Positions 1 to 8,382 of a DNA stretch of 64,000 nt are shown piece after piece. The DNA lies in the NCBI RefSeq assembly GCF_038592905.1, contig NZ_CP151943.1, positions 344,001-408,000 of the forward strand, in the 5' to 3' direction. This stretch comes from Neobacillus sp. FSL H8-0543. GTDB taxonomy: Bacteria; Bacillota; Bacilli; Bacillales; Cytobacillaceae. Numbering within the stretch: the stretch's first letter is position 1; the number at the start of each line of letters is the position of its first letter. The notes below the pieces were generated by a model. It was not told the DNA's origin, searched no databases, and saw nothing but the letters and a program-made list of their open reading frames with translations. Position numbers and translations under genes: made by a program.

Positions 1-62
1 ATATAGCATCAAAGACTTTGGTTACATTTTCGAAAAATATATCAATAATTAATTTAAATTAC

Positions 63-98
63 ATTAAAAAGGGCTGCACTATTTATCAGTTGCAGCCT
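63..98 (-). terminator. Terminator of the yitT-like gene
   Basis: A 7-bp stem (GGCTGCA/TGCAGCC) is followed, read on the minus strand, by a U-run. It lies just past the stop of the YitT-family gene. Positions 1-62 to its left are AT-rich and hold nothing I can recognise. Confidence 0.8.
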
Positions 99-109
99 TT
101 GACAATAAA

Positions 110-925
110 TTAATGTGGGTTTGGACGATGAAACAGCCCCATCACTTCGATCGTTTCAGTAATATTCACAAATGCACCTGTATCAACCTCAGTAATTAGG
201 TTTTTCACTTCATTTAGCTCATAACGAGAAATAACTGTCATCAGAATATTGCGTTTGTCCTTTGAATAGCCGCCGACGCCGTCCATAATTGTTAAGCCAC
301 GATAGAGGTTGGTTAGCAAATGCTCGCGCATTTCGTCGCCCTTATCCGTAATGATCATAATTGTTAATTTTGCATGATCTGTATAAATCGCATCTACCAC
401 TTTACCGGTCACAAAAATTGAGATTAAGGTTAGCAATGCAGAATCCCAATTAAACAAAAACCCGCTAATGACGATGACAATTGCATTCATACCTGAAAGT
501 AAAGTCCCGATAGGAAAATCCCTTTTTCTAGATACAATCATTCCTATAATATCAAACCCGCCAGTTGATGCTGAGCATCGAAAGACAATCCCAACTCCAA
601 GTCCTGTTAAGGCCCCGCCAAAGATTGATGAAAGAATTGTATCCTCTGCTATTACGTGCACAGGCACAACATAAAGACCAAGAGAAATGATTACAACAGA
701 AAAAATTGTATTAAGTATAAACTTTTTTCCGAGCATTTTATAGCCAATGATTAATAAAGGTAAATTTAAAAGAAAGTTAGCCAGCCCTGTATTGATTGGG
801 GTAACAATTCCAACTATCATAGAAAGTCCACTTAGTCCACTACTTAACACCTCGTGCGGGATTAGGAATAGGTTGAACGCAACTACTATGATAAGGGATC
901 CTAAAATCATTCCTAAAGCCTGCAT
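110..925 (-). CDS. YitT family membrane protein (DUF161/DUF2179)
   Basis: A 271-residue polytopic membrane protein. About five hydrophobic segments fill residues 1-175. The soluble C-terminal tail (about 185-265, containing a GVGGYSKDKRN-like loop) matches the DUF2179 domain typical of YitT/YqfU/YpjC proteins. A consensus AGGAGG site precedes the ATG. It is monocistronic, with its own terminator. The family is abundant in Bacillus and its transport or other function is unproven. The family call is secure from the N-terminal GLSGLSMI segment and the tail; the function is unknown. Confidence 0.88.
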   Translation of the reverse strand: MQALGMILGSLIIVVAFNLFLIPHEVLSSGLSGLSMIVGIVTPINTGLANFLLNLPLLIIGYKMLGKKFILNTIFSVVIISLGLYVVPVHVIAEDTILSSIFGGALTGLGVGIVFRCSASTGGFDIIGMIVSRKRDFPIGTLLSGMNAIVIVISGFLFNWDSALLTLISIFVTGKVVDAIYTDHAKLTIMIITDKGDEMREHLLTNLYRGLTIMDGVGGYSKDKRNILMTVISRYELNEVKNLITEVDTGAFVNITETIEVMGLFHRPNPH

Positions 926-1055
926 AAAGGGTATCCTCCTAAAACATAAAAAATATATCTTAGTGAATAATATCGATTCTTTCTTATAAAGTAAACTAAA
1001 TAGTTTTTTACAATAATAATTAATTATCAGTAAAATTAACCATTTTTAATGAAAA

Positions 1056-1087
1056 GCAAAAAAACAGACCCAAATGGGTCTGTTTTG
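1056..1087 (-). terminator. Terminator of the cold-shock gene
   Basis: Stem AACAGACCC/GGGTCTGTT with a 4-nt loop, followed by a U-run on the minus strand, directly after the csp stop codon. Confidence 0.85.
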
Positions 1088-1102
1088 AATTAGTAGTTAT
1101 TA

Positions 1103-1303
1103 TTATGCTTTAACTACGTTAGCCGCTTGAGGGCCACGAGCGCCTTGCTCAACTTCAAAAGTAACAGCTTGACCTTCATCAAGTGATTTAAAGCCTTCGC
1201 CTTGAATTGCTGAGAAATGTACGAATACATCTTCTCCACCTTCACGTTCGATGAAACCAAAACCTTTTTCTGCATTAAACCATTTTACTTTACCATTTTC
1301 CAT
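1103..1303 (-). CDS. Cold-shock protein (CspA/CspB family)
   Basis: A 66-residue single cold-shock domain (OB fold) that binds single-stranded RNA/DNA and acts as an RNA chaperone. Both RNA-binding motifs are visible: RNP1 (KGFGFI) and RNP2 (VFVHF). I take the start at [10 protein letters not shown], because an AAGGAGG site lies a few bases before it. The longer in-frame extension upstream lacks its own ribosome site. The transcript carries a leader of more than 100 nt, usual for cold-shock genes whose leaders control stability and translation. Confidence 0.95.
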   Translation of the reverse strand: MENGKVKWFNAEKGFGFIEREGGEDVFVHFSAIQGEGFKSLDEGQAVTFEVEQGARGPQAANVVKA

Positions 1304-1428
1304 GTTTGTTGCCTCCTTGTGTGTGATCCACACATTGTATTACTATTCTTGCTCTTAGTGATATCAAGGCGAAAAAGCAATAATCGTTCTTCCCTTTATT
1401 TCCTACCGAACAAAAATAATTCTCATAT

Positions 1429-1457
1429 AGCATATCAAAGTTGGGTACAATAATCAA
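1429..1457 (-). promoter_or_regulatory. Probable sigma-A promoter of csp, with long leader
   Basis: On the minus strand, TTGATT (1457-1452), a 17-bp spacer, then TATGCT (1434-1429). This predicts a leader of about 115-120 nt before the csp ATG at 1303, consistent with cold-shock mRNAs. The boxes were read by eye only. Confidence 0.5.
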
Positions 1458-1539
1458 GCGATCAAGTCCCCTCCCTATGGAAGGATTCTTGTTGTTAAGC
1501 CTATTATATTATTTCAGAAAACAAAAAGAAACGTATGAA

Positions 1540-1755
1540 CTATTCTTCAGAAGTCCATACGTATAAATCTTCAATTTGGCAATTCAGTTCCTTGGAAATT
1601 GTCATAGCAGTACTTAAATTCATAACCTTCTTTGACATATAACTGTCCAGTTGACTTCTTGGAATATTTGTATTCTTTTCCAGGCTATCTAGATCCATAT
1701 TGTTTTTTGATAATAATTCTTCTAGGTTGCTCTTACTTGCTTTGAAATTAGTCAA
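1540..1755 (-). CDS. Small XRE-like helix-turn-helix protein
   Basis: About 71 residues. The helical pattern 'LDSLEKNTNIPRSQLDSYMSKKVMNLSTAMTISKELN' resembles a Cro/C1-type helix-turn-helix, so a DNA-binding role is likely. The start is probably TTG at 1755: GAGGTG lies 6 nt upstream, while the GTG further upstream overlaps that ribosome site. It lies between csp and an opposite-strand small gene, with no operon partner. The target is unknown. Confidence 0.6.
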   Translation of the reverse strand: MTNFKASKSNLEELLSKNNMDLDSLEKNTNIPRSQLDSYMSKKVMNLSTAMTISKELNCQIEDLYVWTSEE

Positions 1756-1895
1756 AAATGACACCTCGCTTTTATGTAATCATAACATAGATATCTAATT
1801 ATTGAAAGATATGGTCATTTTTCCAATTATTTGAAATTATTCTTTTTGAAAAATAAAGTGCGATTTTCGCCAATTAGTATTATTAAATTTTATGG

Positions 1896-1901
1896 TATAA
1901 T
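1896..1901 (+). promoter_or_regulatory. -10 box of the small gene at 1932
   Basis: A consensus TATAAT lies about 30 bp before the small plus-strand gene, in a very AT-rich stretch. The -35 box is poorly defined. Confidence 0.4.
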
Positions 1902-1931
1902 TAAATTGGAAATAAAAAAGGGGTGTCTTTG

Positions 1932-2108
1932 TTGAGAAGTCTAAATAATCGTTACAAAGCCGGTCAAACTGTCAGCATTAAAGAAACTGGTGAGGCAGTT
2001 ACCATACTGAAATCACAATATGTGAAAAATATGAAAAGATATTCTTATATTGTTAAGGAGCATCCGGGTACATTCTTTTTCGAAGAAGAATTACAAAACC
2101 AAGAATAA
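1932..2108 (+). CDS. Small hypothetical protein
   Basis: A basic, soluble protein of about 58 residues ending in TFFFEEELQNQE. I do not recognise the family. AGGGGTG at 1918-1925 gives a good ribosome site for a TTG start at 1932 (6-nt spacing); a GTG at 1923 overlaps that site and is less likely. The aromatic/acidic C-terminus after HPGTF suggests a small beta-rich fold, but that is a guess. It shares a bidirectional terminator with asnS. Confidence 0.6.
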   Translation: MRSLNNRYKAGQTVSIKETGEAVTILKSQYVKNMKRYSYIVKEHPGTFFFEEELQNQE

Positions 2109-2121
2109 AATTAATAAAAAA

Positions 2122-2156
2122 AAGAAGACTCAATCAATGATTGGTCTTCTTTTTTA
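2122..2156. terminator. Bidirectional terminator between small gene and asnS
   Basis: AGAAGAC/GTCTTCT, extended by CAATCA/TGATTG with a one-base bulge, is flanked by an A-run on one side and a T-run on the other. It can therefore end convergent transcription from both sides. Confidence 0.85.
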
Positions 2157-2158
2157 GC

Positions 2159-3550
2159 TTAAAAATCAGCATTTCCAGGTGTTCTTGGGAATGGGATAAC
2201 ATCTCTAATGTTAGTCATACCAGTTAAATACATAATTAAACGTTCAAAACCTATACCATAGCCAGAATGCTTAGTCGCACCATATTTCCTTAGTTCAAGA
2301 TACCACCAGTAATCTTCTTCATTCATTCCAAGCTCATTAATTTTACTTGCAAGAATTTCTTCACGTTCTTCACGTTGGCTTCCGCCAATTAGTTCACCAA
2401 TTCCAGGTACAAGTAAATCCGTTGCTGCCACTGTTTTGTTATCTTCATTTAATCTCATATAGAAAGCTTTGATTTCTTTAGGATAATCGGTAACAAAGAC
2501 AGGTTTTTTGTAAATTTTCTCACATAAGTACCGTTCATGCTCCGTTTGCAAGTCAAGTCCCCATTCTACAGGATAGGCAAATTTCTCACCTGATTCTTTC
2601 AATAAATTTATAGCATCTGTATAGGTCACACGAATAAACTCCGCAGAATACGCGTCATTTAATCGATCTAGTAATCCCTTTTCAATAAAGCTATTAAAGA
2701 AATTCATTTCTTCAGGCGCATGCTCTAGGACATAACCAATCACATATTTAACCATTTCTTCTGCTAAATCCATAATATCATGCAGTTCCGCAAACGCTAC
2801 TTCCGGTTCAAGCATCCAGAATTCTGCTGCATGTCTTGCTGTGTTAGAATTTTCAGCTCTAAATGTCGGTCCAAAAGTATATACATTCCGGAACGCCAAA
2901 GCAAAGGCTTCAGCGGATAATTGTCCGCTTACTGTTAAATTGGTTTCTTTATTAAAGAAATCCTTTGACAAATCTGTTTTGCCCTCTTTCGTTTTTGGAG
3001 GGTTGTCCGCATCAAGTGCCGTAACTCTAAACATCTCCCCAGCACCCTCGGTATCGCTGCCAGTAATAATTGGGGAATGGACATACACAAACCCTTTATC
3101 CTGGAAAAATTTATGAAGAGCATAAGATGCTAATGACCTTACCCTAAAAACGGCTGAAAAGGTGTTTGCTCTTGGTCTTAAATGTGCAATCGTTCTTAAA
3201 TATTCAAATGAATGCTTTTTCTTCTGCAATGGGTAATCACTATTTGAAATACCCTCTATCACAATATTTGTTGCTTTAATTTCAAAGGGCTGTTTAGCTT
3301 GTGGAGTATAAATAAAATCTCCCTCGATTTTAATTGACGAACTGATTGGAAGTTTCGTAATTTCTTTAAAATTACCTAATTGTTCATCAAATACAATCTG
3401 AACACCTTTAAAAAAACTGCCATCATTTAATTCGATAAAACCAAAAGTCTTCGAGTCACGAATCGTTCGTATCCAGCCGGACAATTGAACCTGTTGATCA
3501 ACAAAGCTGTCAGTATTTCTGTATAATTCCTTTATCAAGGCTTGTTTCAT
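2159..3550 (-). CDS. asnS: Asparagine--tRNA ligase
   Basis: A 463-residue class IIb aminoacyl-tRNA synthetase that charges tRNA-Asn. It has an N-terminal OB-fold anticodon-binding domain (about 1-110) and a catalytic core. Motif 2 is at about 230-240 ([11 protein letters not shown]) and motif 3 at about 432-445 ([13 protein letters not shown]). Length and the YPLQKK junction resemble the E. coli/B. cereus-type AsnS rather than the roughly 430-residue B. subtilis type. A second AsnS may therefore exist elsewhere. The start has an upstream GGAGG site. The mRNA leader carries a terminator overlapping a short leader peptide. Confidence 0.96.
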   Translation of the reverse strand: MKQALIKELYRNTDSFVDQQVQLSGWIRTIRDSKTFGFIELNDGSFFKGVQIVFDEQLGNFKEITKLPISSSIKIEGDFIYTPQAKQPFEIKATNIVIEGISNSDYPLQKKKHSFEYLRTIAHLRPRANTFSAVFRVRSLASYALHKFFQDKGFVYVHSPIITGSDTEGAGEMFRVTALDADNPPKTKEGKTDLSKDFFNKETNLTVSGQLSAEAFALAFRNVYTFGPTFRAENSNTARHAAEFWMLEPEVAFAELHDIMDLAEEMVKYVIGYVLEHAPEEMNFFNSFIEKGLLDRLNDAYSAEFIRVTYTDAINLLKESGEKFAYPVEWGLDLQTEHERYLCEKIYKKPVFVTDYPKEIKAFYMRLNEDNKTVAATDLLVPGIGELIGGSQREEREEILASKINELGMNEEDYWWYLELRKYGATKHSGYGIGFERLIMYLTGMTNIRDVIPFPRTPGNADF

Positions 3551-3570
3551 TTCCTAATTACCTCCAAATC

Positions 3571-3630
3571 TTATGTAAAAAACCTTTCCTCCCAATCGGG
3601 ACGAAAGGTAAAATACCAAAAAATCCTCAT
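3571..3630 (-). CDS. Putative leader peptide upstream of asnS
   Basis: A 19-codon frame (MRIFWYFTFRPDWEERFFT) begins about 20 nt after the predicted asnS transcription start and stops 20 nt before the asnS start codon. AGGG 9 nt upstream is a modest ribosome site. Eight of the 19 residues are Phe, Trp or Tyr and there is no Asn codon. The frame runs straight through the terminator hairpin, so ribosome movement along it would disrupt the terminator. The coding role is inference from the arrangement. Confidence 0.4.
   Translation of the reverse strand: MRIFWYFTFRPDWEERFFT
3575..3609 (-). terminator. Leader terminator (attenuator) upstream of asnS
   Basis: On the minus strand a 12-position stem (ACCTTTCGTCCC with GGGAGGAAAGGT, one mismatch) and a 4-nt loop are followed by six U. 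It lies between the predicted promoter and the asnS ribosome site, so it should act as an attenuator. No T-box consensus (AGGGTGGNACCGCG) is present and the leader of about 100 nt is too short for a standard T-box. Confidence 0.7.
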
Positions 3631-3648
3631 ATTCTTTATCCCTACAAT

Positions 3649-3677
3649 ATTATATAAAAATCACTCCAAATAAGCAA
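3649..3677 (-). promoter_or_regulatory. Sigma-A promoter of asnS
   Basis: On the minus strand TTGCTT (3677-3672), a 17-bp spacer and a perfect TATAAT (3654-3649). It places transcription start near 3642, giving a leader of about 90-100 nt. Confidence 0.7.
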
Positions 3678-3825
3678 TATTCAACAAATTAACTCTTATG
3701 AAGATCTATGCATGGGCCAATAAATCATGAAGTTGTTAAGATTTTTCAGAATATTAGCAGGAAAATGAATGATTGAAGTCGAATAATAAAAAAATGTTCG
3801 ATTCTTGATATGAGGAGTGTTAATT

Positions 3826-4056
3826 ATGGATAAAGTTACGTGTTTTGCTTTCTTCCTGTATCAAACTTCAAAGAGTCAAGACATCAAAGATATAGCAGTT
3901 CAATTACTAAATGGCGATGTGTCCATACGTGATTTAAAAAGAAATGTAAACTTCCAAGCTGATTTATTGCTCGCAGAATCATCGTTCCGAAAAAATAAAA
4001 TAAACAAAAACCAAGTGCAGAAATTCGCCGAAGAATTTATGTTACTTGAAGTGTAA
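3826..4056 (+). CDS. Small hypothetical protein
   Basis: 76 residues, charged and largely helical, with no membrane segment. GAGGAG at 3812-3817 sets the start at ATG 3826. I do not recognise the family. The composition (LLNGDVSIRDLKRNVNFQADLLLAESSFRKNK) suggests a small helical protein. It is monocistronic and ended by its own hairpin. Confidence 0.65.
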   Translation: MDKVTCFAFFLYQTSKSQDIKDIAVQLLNGDVSIRDLKRNVNFQADLLLAESSFRKNKINKNQVQKFAEEFMLLEV

Positions 4057-4079
4057 AGCTTCCTTCGGGAAGTTTTTTT
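4055..4079 (+). terminator. Terminator of the small gene at 3826
   Basis: AAGCTTCC/GGAAGTTT stem (one G-U pair) with a stable TTCG tetraloop, then seven T. It ends at the stop codon of the convergent acetyltransferase gene. Confidence 0.85.
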
Positions 4080-4542
4080 ATATAAATACCTTCTCATAAT
4101 AAAAAATTTCCTTGCCATTTTCCCAGGTTGCTGTTTTAATATAAAGAAACCCCAAGCTCAACCAAAAACCATGTGCCTTTGTATTTTTACTAATAACACC
4201 AACACGAACACGCTCCACACCTCGATTTTGCATTTCATTTTCATAAAGAGCATACGCCTGTGAACCGAAACCATATCCTTGGTAATCTCTATGGATCAGT
4301 AATAAGCCTAACCACGGACAATTGTCTTTCGGATTCTCCATTAAAAAATCGATAACACCTATGTATGTATCGTCTAACTTAATAAATACACTAGTAGTCT
4401 TAGGATTTAACAATTCACACTCAATCTCTGAAGGTGTTCTATTTGCACTTCCTTTATCACAAACATTATACTCTGGATTTGAATTGACGATTTCTTGAGC
4501 GATATATAGTGTTTCTTTAGTGATTTCTTCAAAATACATCAT
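4078..4542 (-). CDS. GNAT family N-acetyltransferase
   Basis: About 154 residues with the Gcn5-related acetyltransferase fold. The acetyl-CoA binding loop is visible as DYQGYGFGSQAY (motif A, Q-x-x-G-x-G), followed by a motif B-like NTKAHGFWLSLGF. The substrate cannot be told from sequence. The first ATG (4551) sits on the ribosome site; the ATG at 4542, 9 nt after AGGG, is the better start. It is monocistronic. Confidence 0.88.
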   Translation of the reverse strand: MMYFEEITKETLYIAQEIVNSNPEYNVCDKGSANRTPSEIECELLNPKTTSVFIKLDDTYIGVIDFLMENPKDNCPWLGLLLIHRDYQGYGFGSQAYALYENEMQNRGVERVRVGVISKNTKAHGFWLSLGFLYIKTATWENGKEIFYYEKVFI

Positions 4543-4629
4543 TGTTCTCATCCCTCACCCCATAGATAAGAAGTATATCAAACATGTTATTTTTATTAAA
4601 CAAAATTAAAGAATAGAAAGGTGATTATA

Positions 4630-4767
4630 ATGGTACAAATTAATGTAAAGGTAACGTTTGAAGGAAAAAGTTATTTAACAAATGTCATAGCAAATCGGAA
4701 TACATCTGAGGAAGAAATATATGAGTTGGCATTCTTACAGGTTCAAAAACAATGGAAAAATATCTAA
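4630..4767 (+). CDS. BA3454 family stress response protein
   Basis: A 45-residue small protein, read as MVQINVKVTF, then EGKSYLTNVI, ending LQVQKQWKNI. It follows the BA3454 family pattern (beta-strand start, G-K-S-Y, then a helix ending VQKQW). AAAGGTGA precedes the ATG. The family is known from Bacillus as a small stress-associated protein with no defined biochemistry. A terminator follows within 10 nt. Confidence 0.8.
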   Translation: MVQINVKVTFEGKSYLTNVIANRNTSEEEIYELAFLQVQKQWKNI

Positions 4768-4774
4768 ACGCATT

Positions 4775-4803
4775 AAGGCAGCACACAAAATGCTGCCTTT
4801 TTA
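4775..4803 (+). terminator. Terminator after the BA3454-family gene
   Basis: GGCAGCA/TGCTGCC stem followed by a T-run on the plus strand. It sits between convergent genes; the U-tract for the minus-strand helD gene is poor. Confidence 0.8.
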
Positions 4804-4828
4804 TTTTAATTAAGTACGTTTTTTTAAC

Positions 4829-7159
4829 CTATAATATTTCTATTTCATACAAATTATTAGGAATATCCTTCATTAACGGACTAATTCCAGCTGTTTCAAA
4901 CATATGCAGTTCATGCATCGCACGCGTACATACAGTGTAAAATAACTTTCGCTCATTTTCACTCTTATACTTAGAACTATCATGAATAATGACTGCATCA
5001 AATTCAATTCCCTTTGCCAAGTAAGAGGGAATCACTAGAATCCCCTTTTCATATGAAACTGTGCCTTTTTCAATTAACAGTGCAGGTACATCCTTTTTAA
5101 GCGCATTAAATACGACTTTACTTTCCTCTGCCGTTTTACAAATCACCGCTATCGTCCGGTGTCCTTCTTTTTGGAAATCAAGAATTTTACTCCTTATAAG
5201 TCCATCAATTTCTGTTATCTCACCTTTAATAATACTCGGTTTCTTACCTGAACGATTAAATGGTTCAATTTTATCGCCACCTTCAATCAAGCTTCTGGTG
5301 AATTCAACAATTTCCTTTGTCGACCGATACGTTTTGGTAAGATTAAATGTTTCAACCTCTTCCCCGTCCCTAACAAAATCAGTTAAAGCTGTTGCTGAAC
5401 CTGTTACCCCTGAGAAAATCGCTTGATTGAAGTCACCAAGAAGGGTCATTTTACTATACGGGAAAAGTCTTTGAATAAATGCAAATTGAAAGGGTGAATA
5501 ATCCTGGGCTTCATCAATAAAAATATGGCGGATCAATGTATTAGATCTGCGCCCCTCGATTAAATCTTGCAGATAAACAATTGGAGTAGCATCTTCATAT
5601 GAAATTTCTCTATTCGATATTTTTTCAACAGTCCGCGAACAAATTTGATTCCAATGTTCTGTTAATGACAATTGATCTTTGCTAAACCTTTCAAATAACT
5701 GCCGATACTGCCCAAGTAAATCGATAAACTGCAGCTTTTTAACCTGTGCAAATAACCGCTTAAACTTCTCTTTTACTACCATCTTAGCAAGGAGCTTTTG
5801 TTCCAATTCAAAATCATCAAAGGAATTTTCTGTATAGTTGTTTTTCTCCTCCATTTGCTGAAAAACTTCTAAATAGTCTTCCTTTTCGAGAAATTGTATT
5901 TCTTCCTCTACCCAGCTTTTAGTGCGTTCCCTTTTCACTATCCGCTTTAATTCCCTCAACAACCATTCCTTCACAAGTTCCATTCTGTTTGGGATAGAAT
6001 AACTCCCATCTAAGGTATAAAAATACTCATAAATCGCTTCCTTAGAGATAATTACTTCACCCCTAAAAACTAGGTTTCTGAAAAGGATTCCCTTTTTAGC
6101 TAACTCAACAGCATAATGGTCAATCACCTGTTTGAACTCGAGACTTGCCTTATAGCGAATTCCTTCTACCCGTATCAAATAGTCCTGTTCCCCTATTTTA
6201 TTAAGCAAAAATTCCATTTGTTCAAAAGGATCTTCCACCACCACGCTCTTGCTAAGACGCATGTTTATGTATTCCATAAAAGTAGCTTGCTGCATGTTTT
6301 CTTCCCCTAACTCAGGAAGTACAGTAGCAACATAACTATTAAATAGCGGGTTCGGAGAAAATAACATAATGTTTTCAGACTTCAAGGTTTCACGATAACG
6401 GTAGAGCAAATAAGCTACACGCTGTAAGGCAGCAGATGTCTTACCGCTCCCAGCAACACCTTGGACGATTAGAAGGTTGCTCCGCTCATTACGTATGATT
6501 TGATTTTGCTCGGACTGAATGGTAGCGACGATACTTTTCATTTGCGAGCTAGCATTATTACCCAGCACCTCTTGAAGCATTTCGTCCCCAATCGTTACAC
6601 CCGTTTCAAACATTCCATTTATTTTAGACGATCGTATGATAAATTGTCGTTTTAATTCCATATTCCCTTCAATTGTCCCATCTAAGGTCTTATAACGGGC
6701 CGGGCCTGGAGAATAGTCGTAATATATGCTTGATATGGGAGCACGCCAGTCATAAATTAAGAAGTTCTCGTCTTGTTCATCCATAAAGGAAGCAATCCCA
6801 AGATAAATTTGGTCTGCCCATTTCTCACCATTTTCTAAAAAATCAATCCTCCCGAAGTAAGGAGAATTCCGTAAGCGATCAAGAGTTTTCAACTCCTTTT
6901 CGGTATGTTTATAGGTTCTTTCCCGCTCTGAAAGCAACTCTGCCTGTTGCTTAATACTTGCTGCCGTTTCAATTTTATCATCTGGGTCGTCTACATTAAC
7001 CGTTACATCCTCCCAAAATTCCTTTCGCAGCTCTAATACATCTGAGCCAATCTTACCTGCATTTTTCTGGAGTTTTTTTGTTTTAATATCAATTTGATTT
7101 ACTATAAAATCTACACGGTCCTGCTCCCTTTGCAAGTCCCTTTTTTGAAAATCGCTCAT
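4829..7159 (-). CDS. helD: RNA polymerase recycling motor HelD
   Basis: A 776-residue UvrD/SF1-like NTPase matching B. subtilis HelD (about 774 residues), which removes stalled RNA polymerase from DNA. It has an N-terminal coiled-coil arm (about 1-95). The Walker A is GVAGSGKT at about 234-241, the Walker B IDEAQD, and there are UvrD-like motifs (TYRSTKEI). It is the first gene reading left from a divergent region that also holds a candidate small RNA. Confidence 0.93.
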   Translation of the reverse strand: MSDFQKRDLQREQDRVDFIVNQIDIKTKKLQKNAGKIGSDVLELRKEFWEDVTVNVDDPDDKIETAASIKQQAELLSERERTYKHTEKELKTLDRLRNSPYFGRIDFLENGEKWADQIYLGIASFMDEQDENFLIYDWRAPISSIYYDYSPGPARYKTLDGTIEGNMELKRQFIIRSSKINGMFETGVTIGDEMLQEVLGNNASSQMKSIVATIQSEQNQIIRNERSNLLIVQGVAGSGKTSAALQRVAYLLYRYRETLKSENIMLFSPNPLFNSYVATVLPELGEENMQQATFMEYINMRLSKSVVVEDPFEQMEFLLNKIGEQDYLIRVEGIRYKASLEFKQVIDHYAVELAKKGILFRNLVFRGEVIISKEAIYEYFYTLDGSYSIPNRMELVKEWLLRELKRIVKRERTKSWVEEEIQFLEKEDYLEVFQQMEEKNNYTENSFDDFELEQKLLAKMVVKEKFKRLFAQVKKLQFIDLLGQYRQLFERFSKDQLSLTEHWNQICSRTVEKISNREISYEDATPIVYLQDLIEGRRSNTLIRHIFIDEAQDYSPFQFAFIQRLFPYSKMTLLGDFNQAIFSGVTGSATALTDFVRDGEEVETFNLTKTYRSTKEIVEFTRSLIEGGDKIEPFNRSGKKPSIIKGEITEIDGLIRSKILDFQKEGHRTIAVICKTAEESKVVFNALKKDVPALLIEKGTVSYEKGILVIPSYLAKGIEFDAVIIHDSSKYKSENERKLFYTVCTRAMHELHMFETAGISPLMKDIPNNLYEIEIL

Positions 7160-7198
7160 TTAACTGCCACTCCCCAGAAAAAAGTTTTGTCGTTTTAT

Positions 7199-7227
7199 TT
7201 GACAACACTTTTGTAATTTGATATGAT
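7199..7227 (+). promoter_or_regulatory. Strong sigma-A promoter pointing away from helD
   Basis: Perfect -35 TTGACA (7199-7204), 17-bp spacer, then TATGAT (7222-7227) on the plus strand. No protein gene follows on this strand, only a terminator about 110 bp downstream. Confidence 0.7.
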
Positions 7228-7233
7228 ATTATT

Positions 7234-7340
7234 GAAGTAAATTTATAAACATAAATAATATCCAATTAGAATCAAAAATTATTTTATCATGAATACGAAT
7301 AATAAGCAATAAGAATCCCACGCCTCGCGGGCGTTTTTTT
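7234..7340 (+). ncRNA. Candidate small RNA (about 105 nt) upstream of helD
   Basis: Bounded by a near-consensus sigma-A promoter (7199-7227) and a GC-rich hairpin with a seven-T tail (7318-7340). The only reading frame inside is seven codons without a ribosome site. The body is AT-rich and unlike any RNA family I recognise. Inferred from promoter and terminator alone. Confidence 0.45.
7318..7340 (+). terminator. Terminator of the candidate small RNA
   Basis: ACGCC/GGCGT stem followed by TTTTTTT on the plus strand. No plus-strand protein gene lies upstream, and on the minus strand there is no U-tract, so it does not serve the neighbouring membrane-protein gene. Confidence 0.7.
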
Positions 7341-7366
7341 GTGCCCTCTTTTTACAAATTTCCAAA

Positions 7367-8227
7367 TTACTGTTCTTCAAGTTGTTCTTCTTCTCCTTTT
7401 TTTAGACCATCTAAGGCCCACACACTATATTTTCCATATAAGTAAACAATTAAGAAATGGATGTTTATTAATTCGAACAGACCTAAGCCGCTTTTTACCA
7501 ATCCAGTTTTCTCAAAAAGCTTATTTAAACCTATTGTAAATAACTGTACTCTTAACCTTACAGTCCAACTATTCTTTTTCATAAATGACCAGGTTGCAAA
7601 TAATGAAAGGGAAATTGCATAGAGCGGGACTAGAATAAAATGTTCTGTCCAAGAATGATATCTTCCCAATCCAAACCGAAGTTTACGTTTTACTGCAAAA
7701 ATAAATAATAAATTTGCTTCAGTTACCATTATCATAAGAAATAAAGATAAATATCGGATTATCGGAATTTTCTTGCGTAGCATAAGCTCCCAATAATCAC
7801 TAATAAAGAAATAAAATGGAGTAAAAATTAACGTATATACCGTTTTCCACCAATTTCGTTTAAAAATACCTAGTTTCAAAAACAAAATTTCTACTAGGAA
7901 AAAATAGACACCTGAAAGTAACTTTCCAATCCAACCTACTTTTCTTGCTGTTAAAAATACAGCAGTAAATGGAACAAAAATCGCTTGGGATAAAATTGCT
8001 CCAAAAATATTATCTAGGTGTGCATTTTTTAAAATTCCAGGCTTATAAGTATATGCAGTAAAGAGATTTAAAACAAAGAATTCAAATAAATATGCAAGGC
8101 CGATATTTGACATTAATAAAGTAAATAACTGCTTTTTATTTTCCTTTTTATAAAAGGCATAGCCTAATAAACCCGTATGGATAAAAAATAAGATTAGAAA
8201 AGGAATAAAATTTCTGCGTTTCCTCAT
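7367..8227 (-). CDS. Polytopic membrane protein of unknown function
   Basis: 286 residues with roughly seven to eight hydrophobic segments and an acidic C-terminus (KKGEEEQLEEQ). I recognise no catalytic or transport motif. The ribosome site before the ATG is weak (TGAGACC). It is monocistronic, in the same orientation as its neighbours. The family appears Bacillus-like, but I cannot name it. Confidence 0.7.
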   Translation of the reverse strand: MRKRRNFIPFLILFFIHTGLLGYAFYKKENKKQLFTLLMSNIGLAYLFEFFVLNLFTAYTYKPGILKNAHLDNIFGAILSQAIFVPFTAVFLTARKVGWIGKLLSGVYFFLVEILFLKLGIFKRNWWKTVYTLIFTPFYFFISDYWELMLRKKIPIIRYLSLFLMIMVTEANLLFIFAVKRKLRFGLGRYHSWTEHFILVPLYAISLSLFATWSFMKKNSWTVRLRVQLFTIGLNKLFEKTGLVKSGLGLFELINIHFLIVYLYGKYSVWALDGLKKGEEEQLEEQ

Positions 8228-8353
8228 TATCAGGTCTCATTTCACTAATTGGTTTTACTTGTAGTATTTAAATGAGCTGAGCCTTTCATACACTTAATTA
8301 ATATTATTCCTGTTACATAATTTTCATTCAATAAACCGAGCTAAAGTATATAG

Positions 8354-8382
8354 AAAAAAGCTCTCCATCTGAGAGCTTTTTC
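8354..8382 (-). terminator. Terminator of the ATP-grasp gene
   Basis: AAAAAGCTCTC/GAGAGCTTTTT stem with 5-nt loop at the end of the minus-strand ATP-grasp gene. Confidence 0.85.

Noticed and set aside
3551..3700. T-box riboswitch upstream of asnS
   Set aside because: The terminator is present, but there is no T-box consensus or specifier-loop structure, and the leader of about 100 nt is too short.
7289..7312. Seven-codon frame in the small RNA candidate
   Set aside because: It has no ribosome site, so it does not argue for a leader peptide or protein gene.
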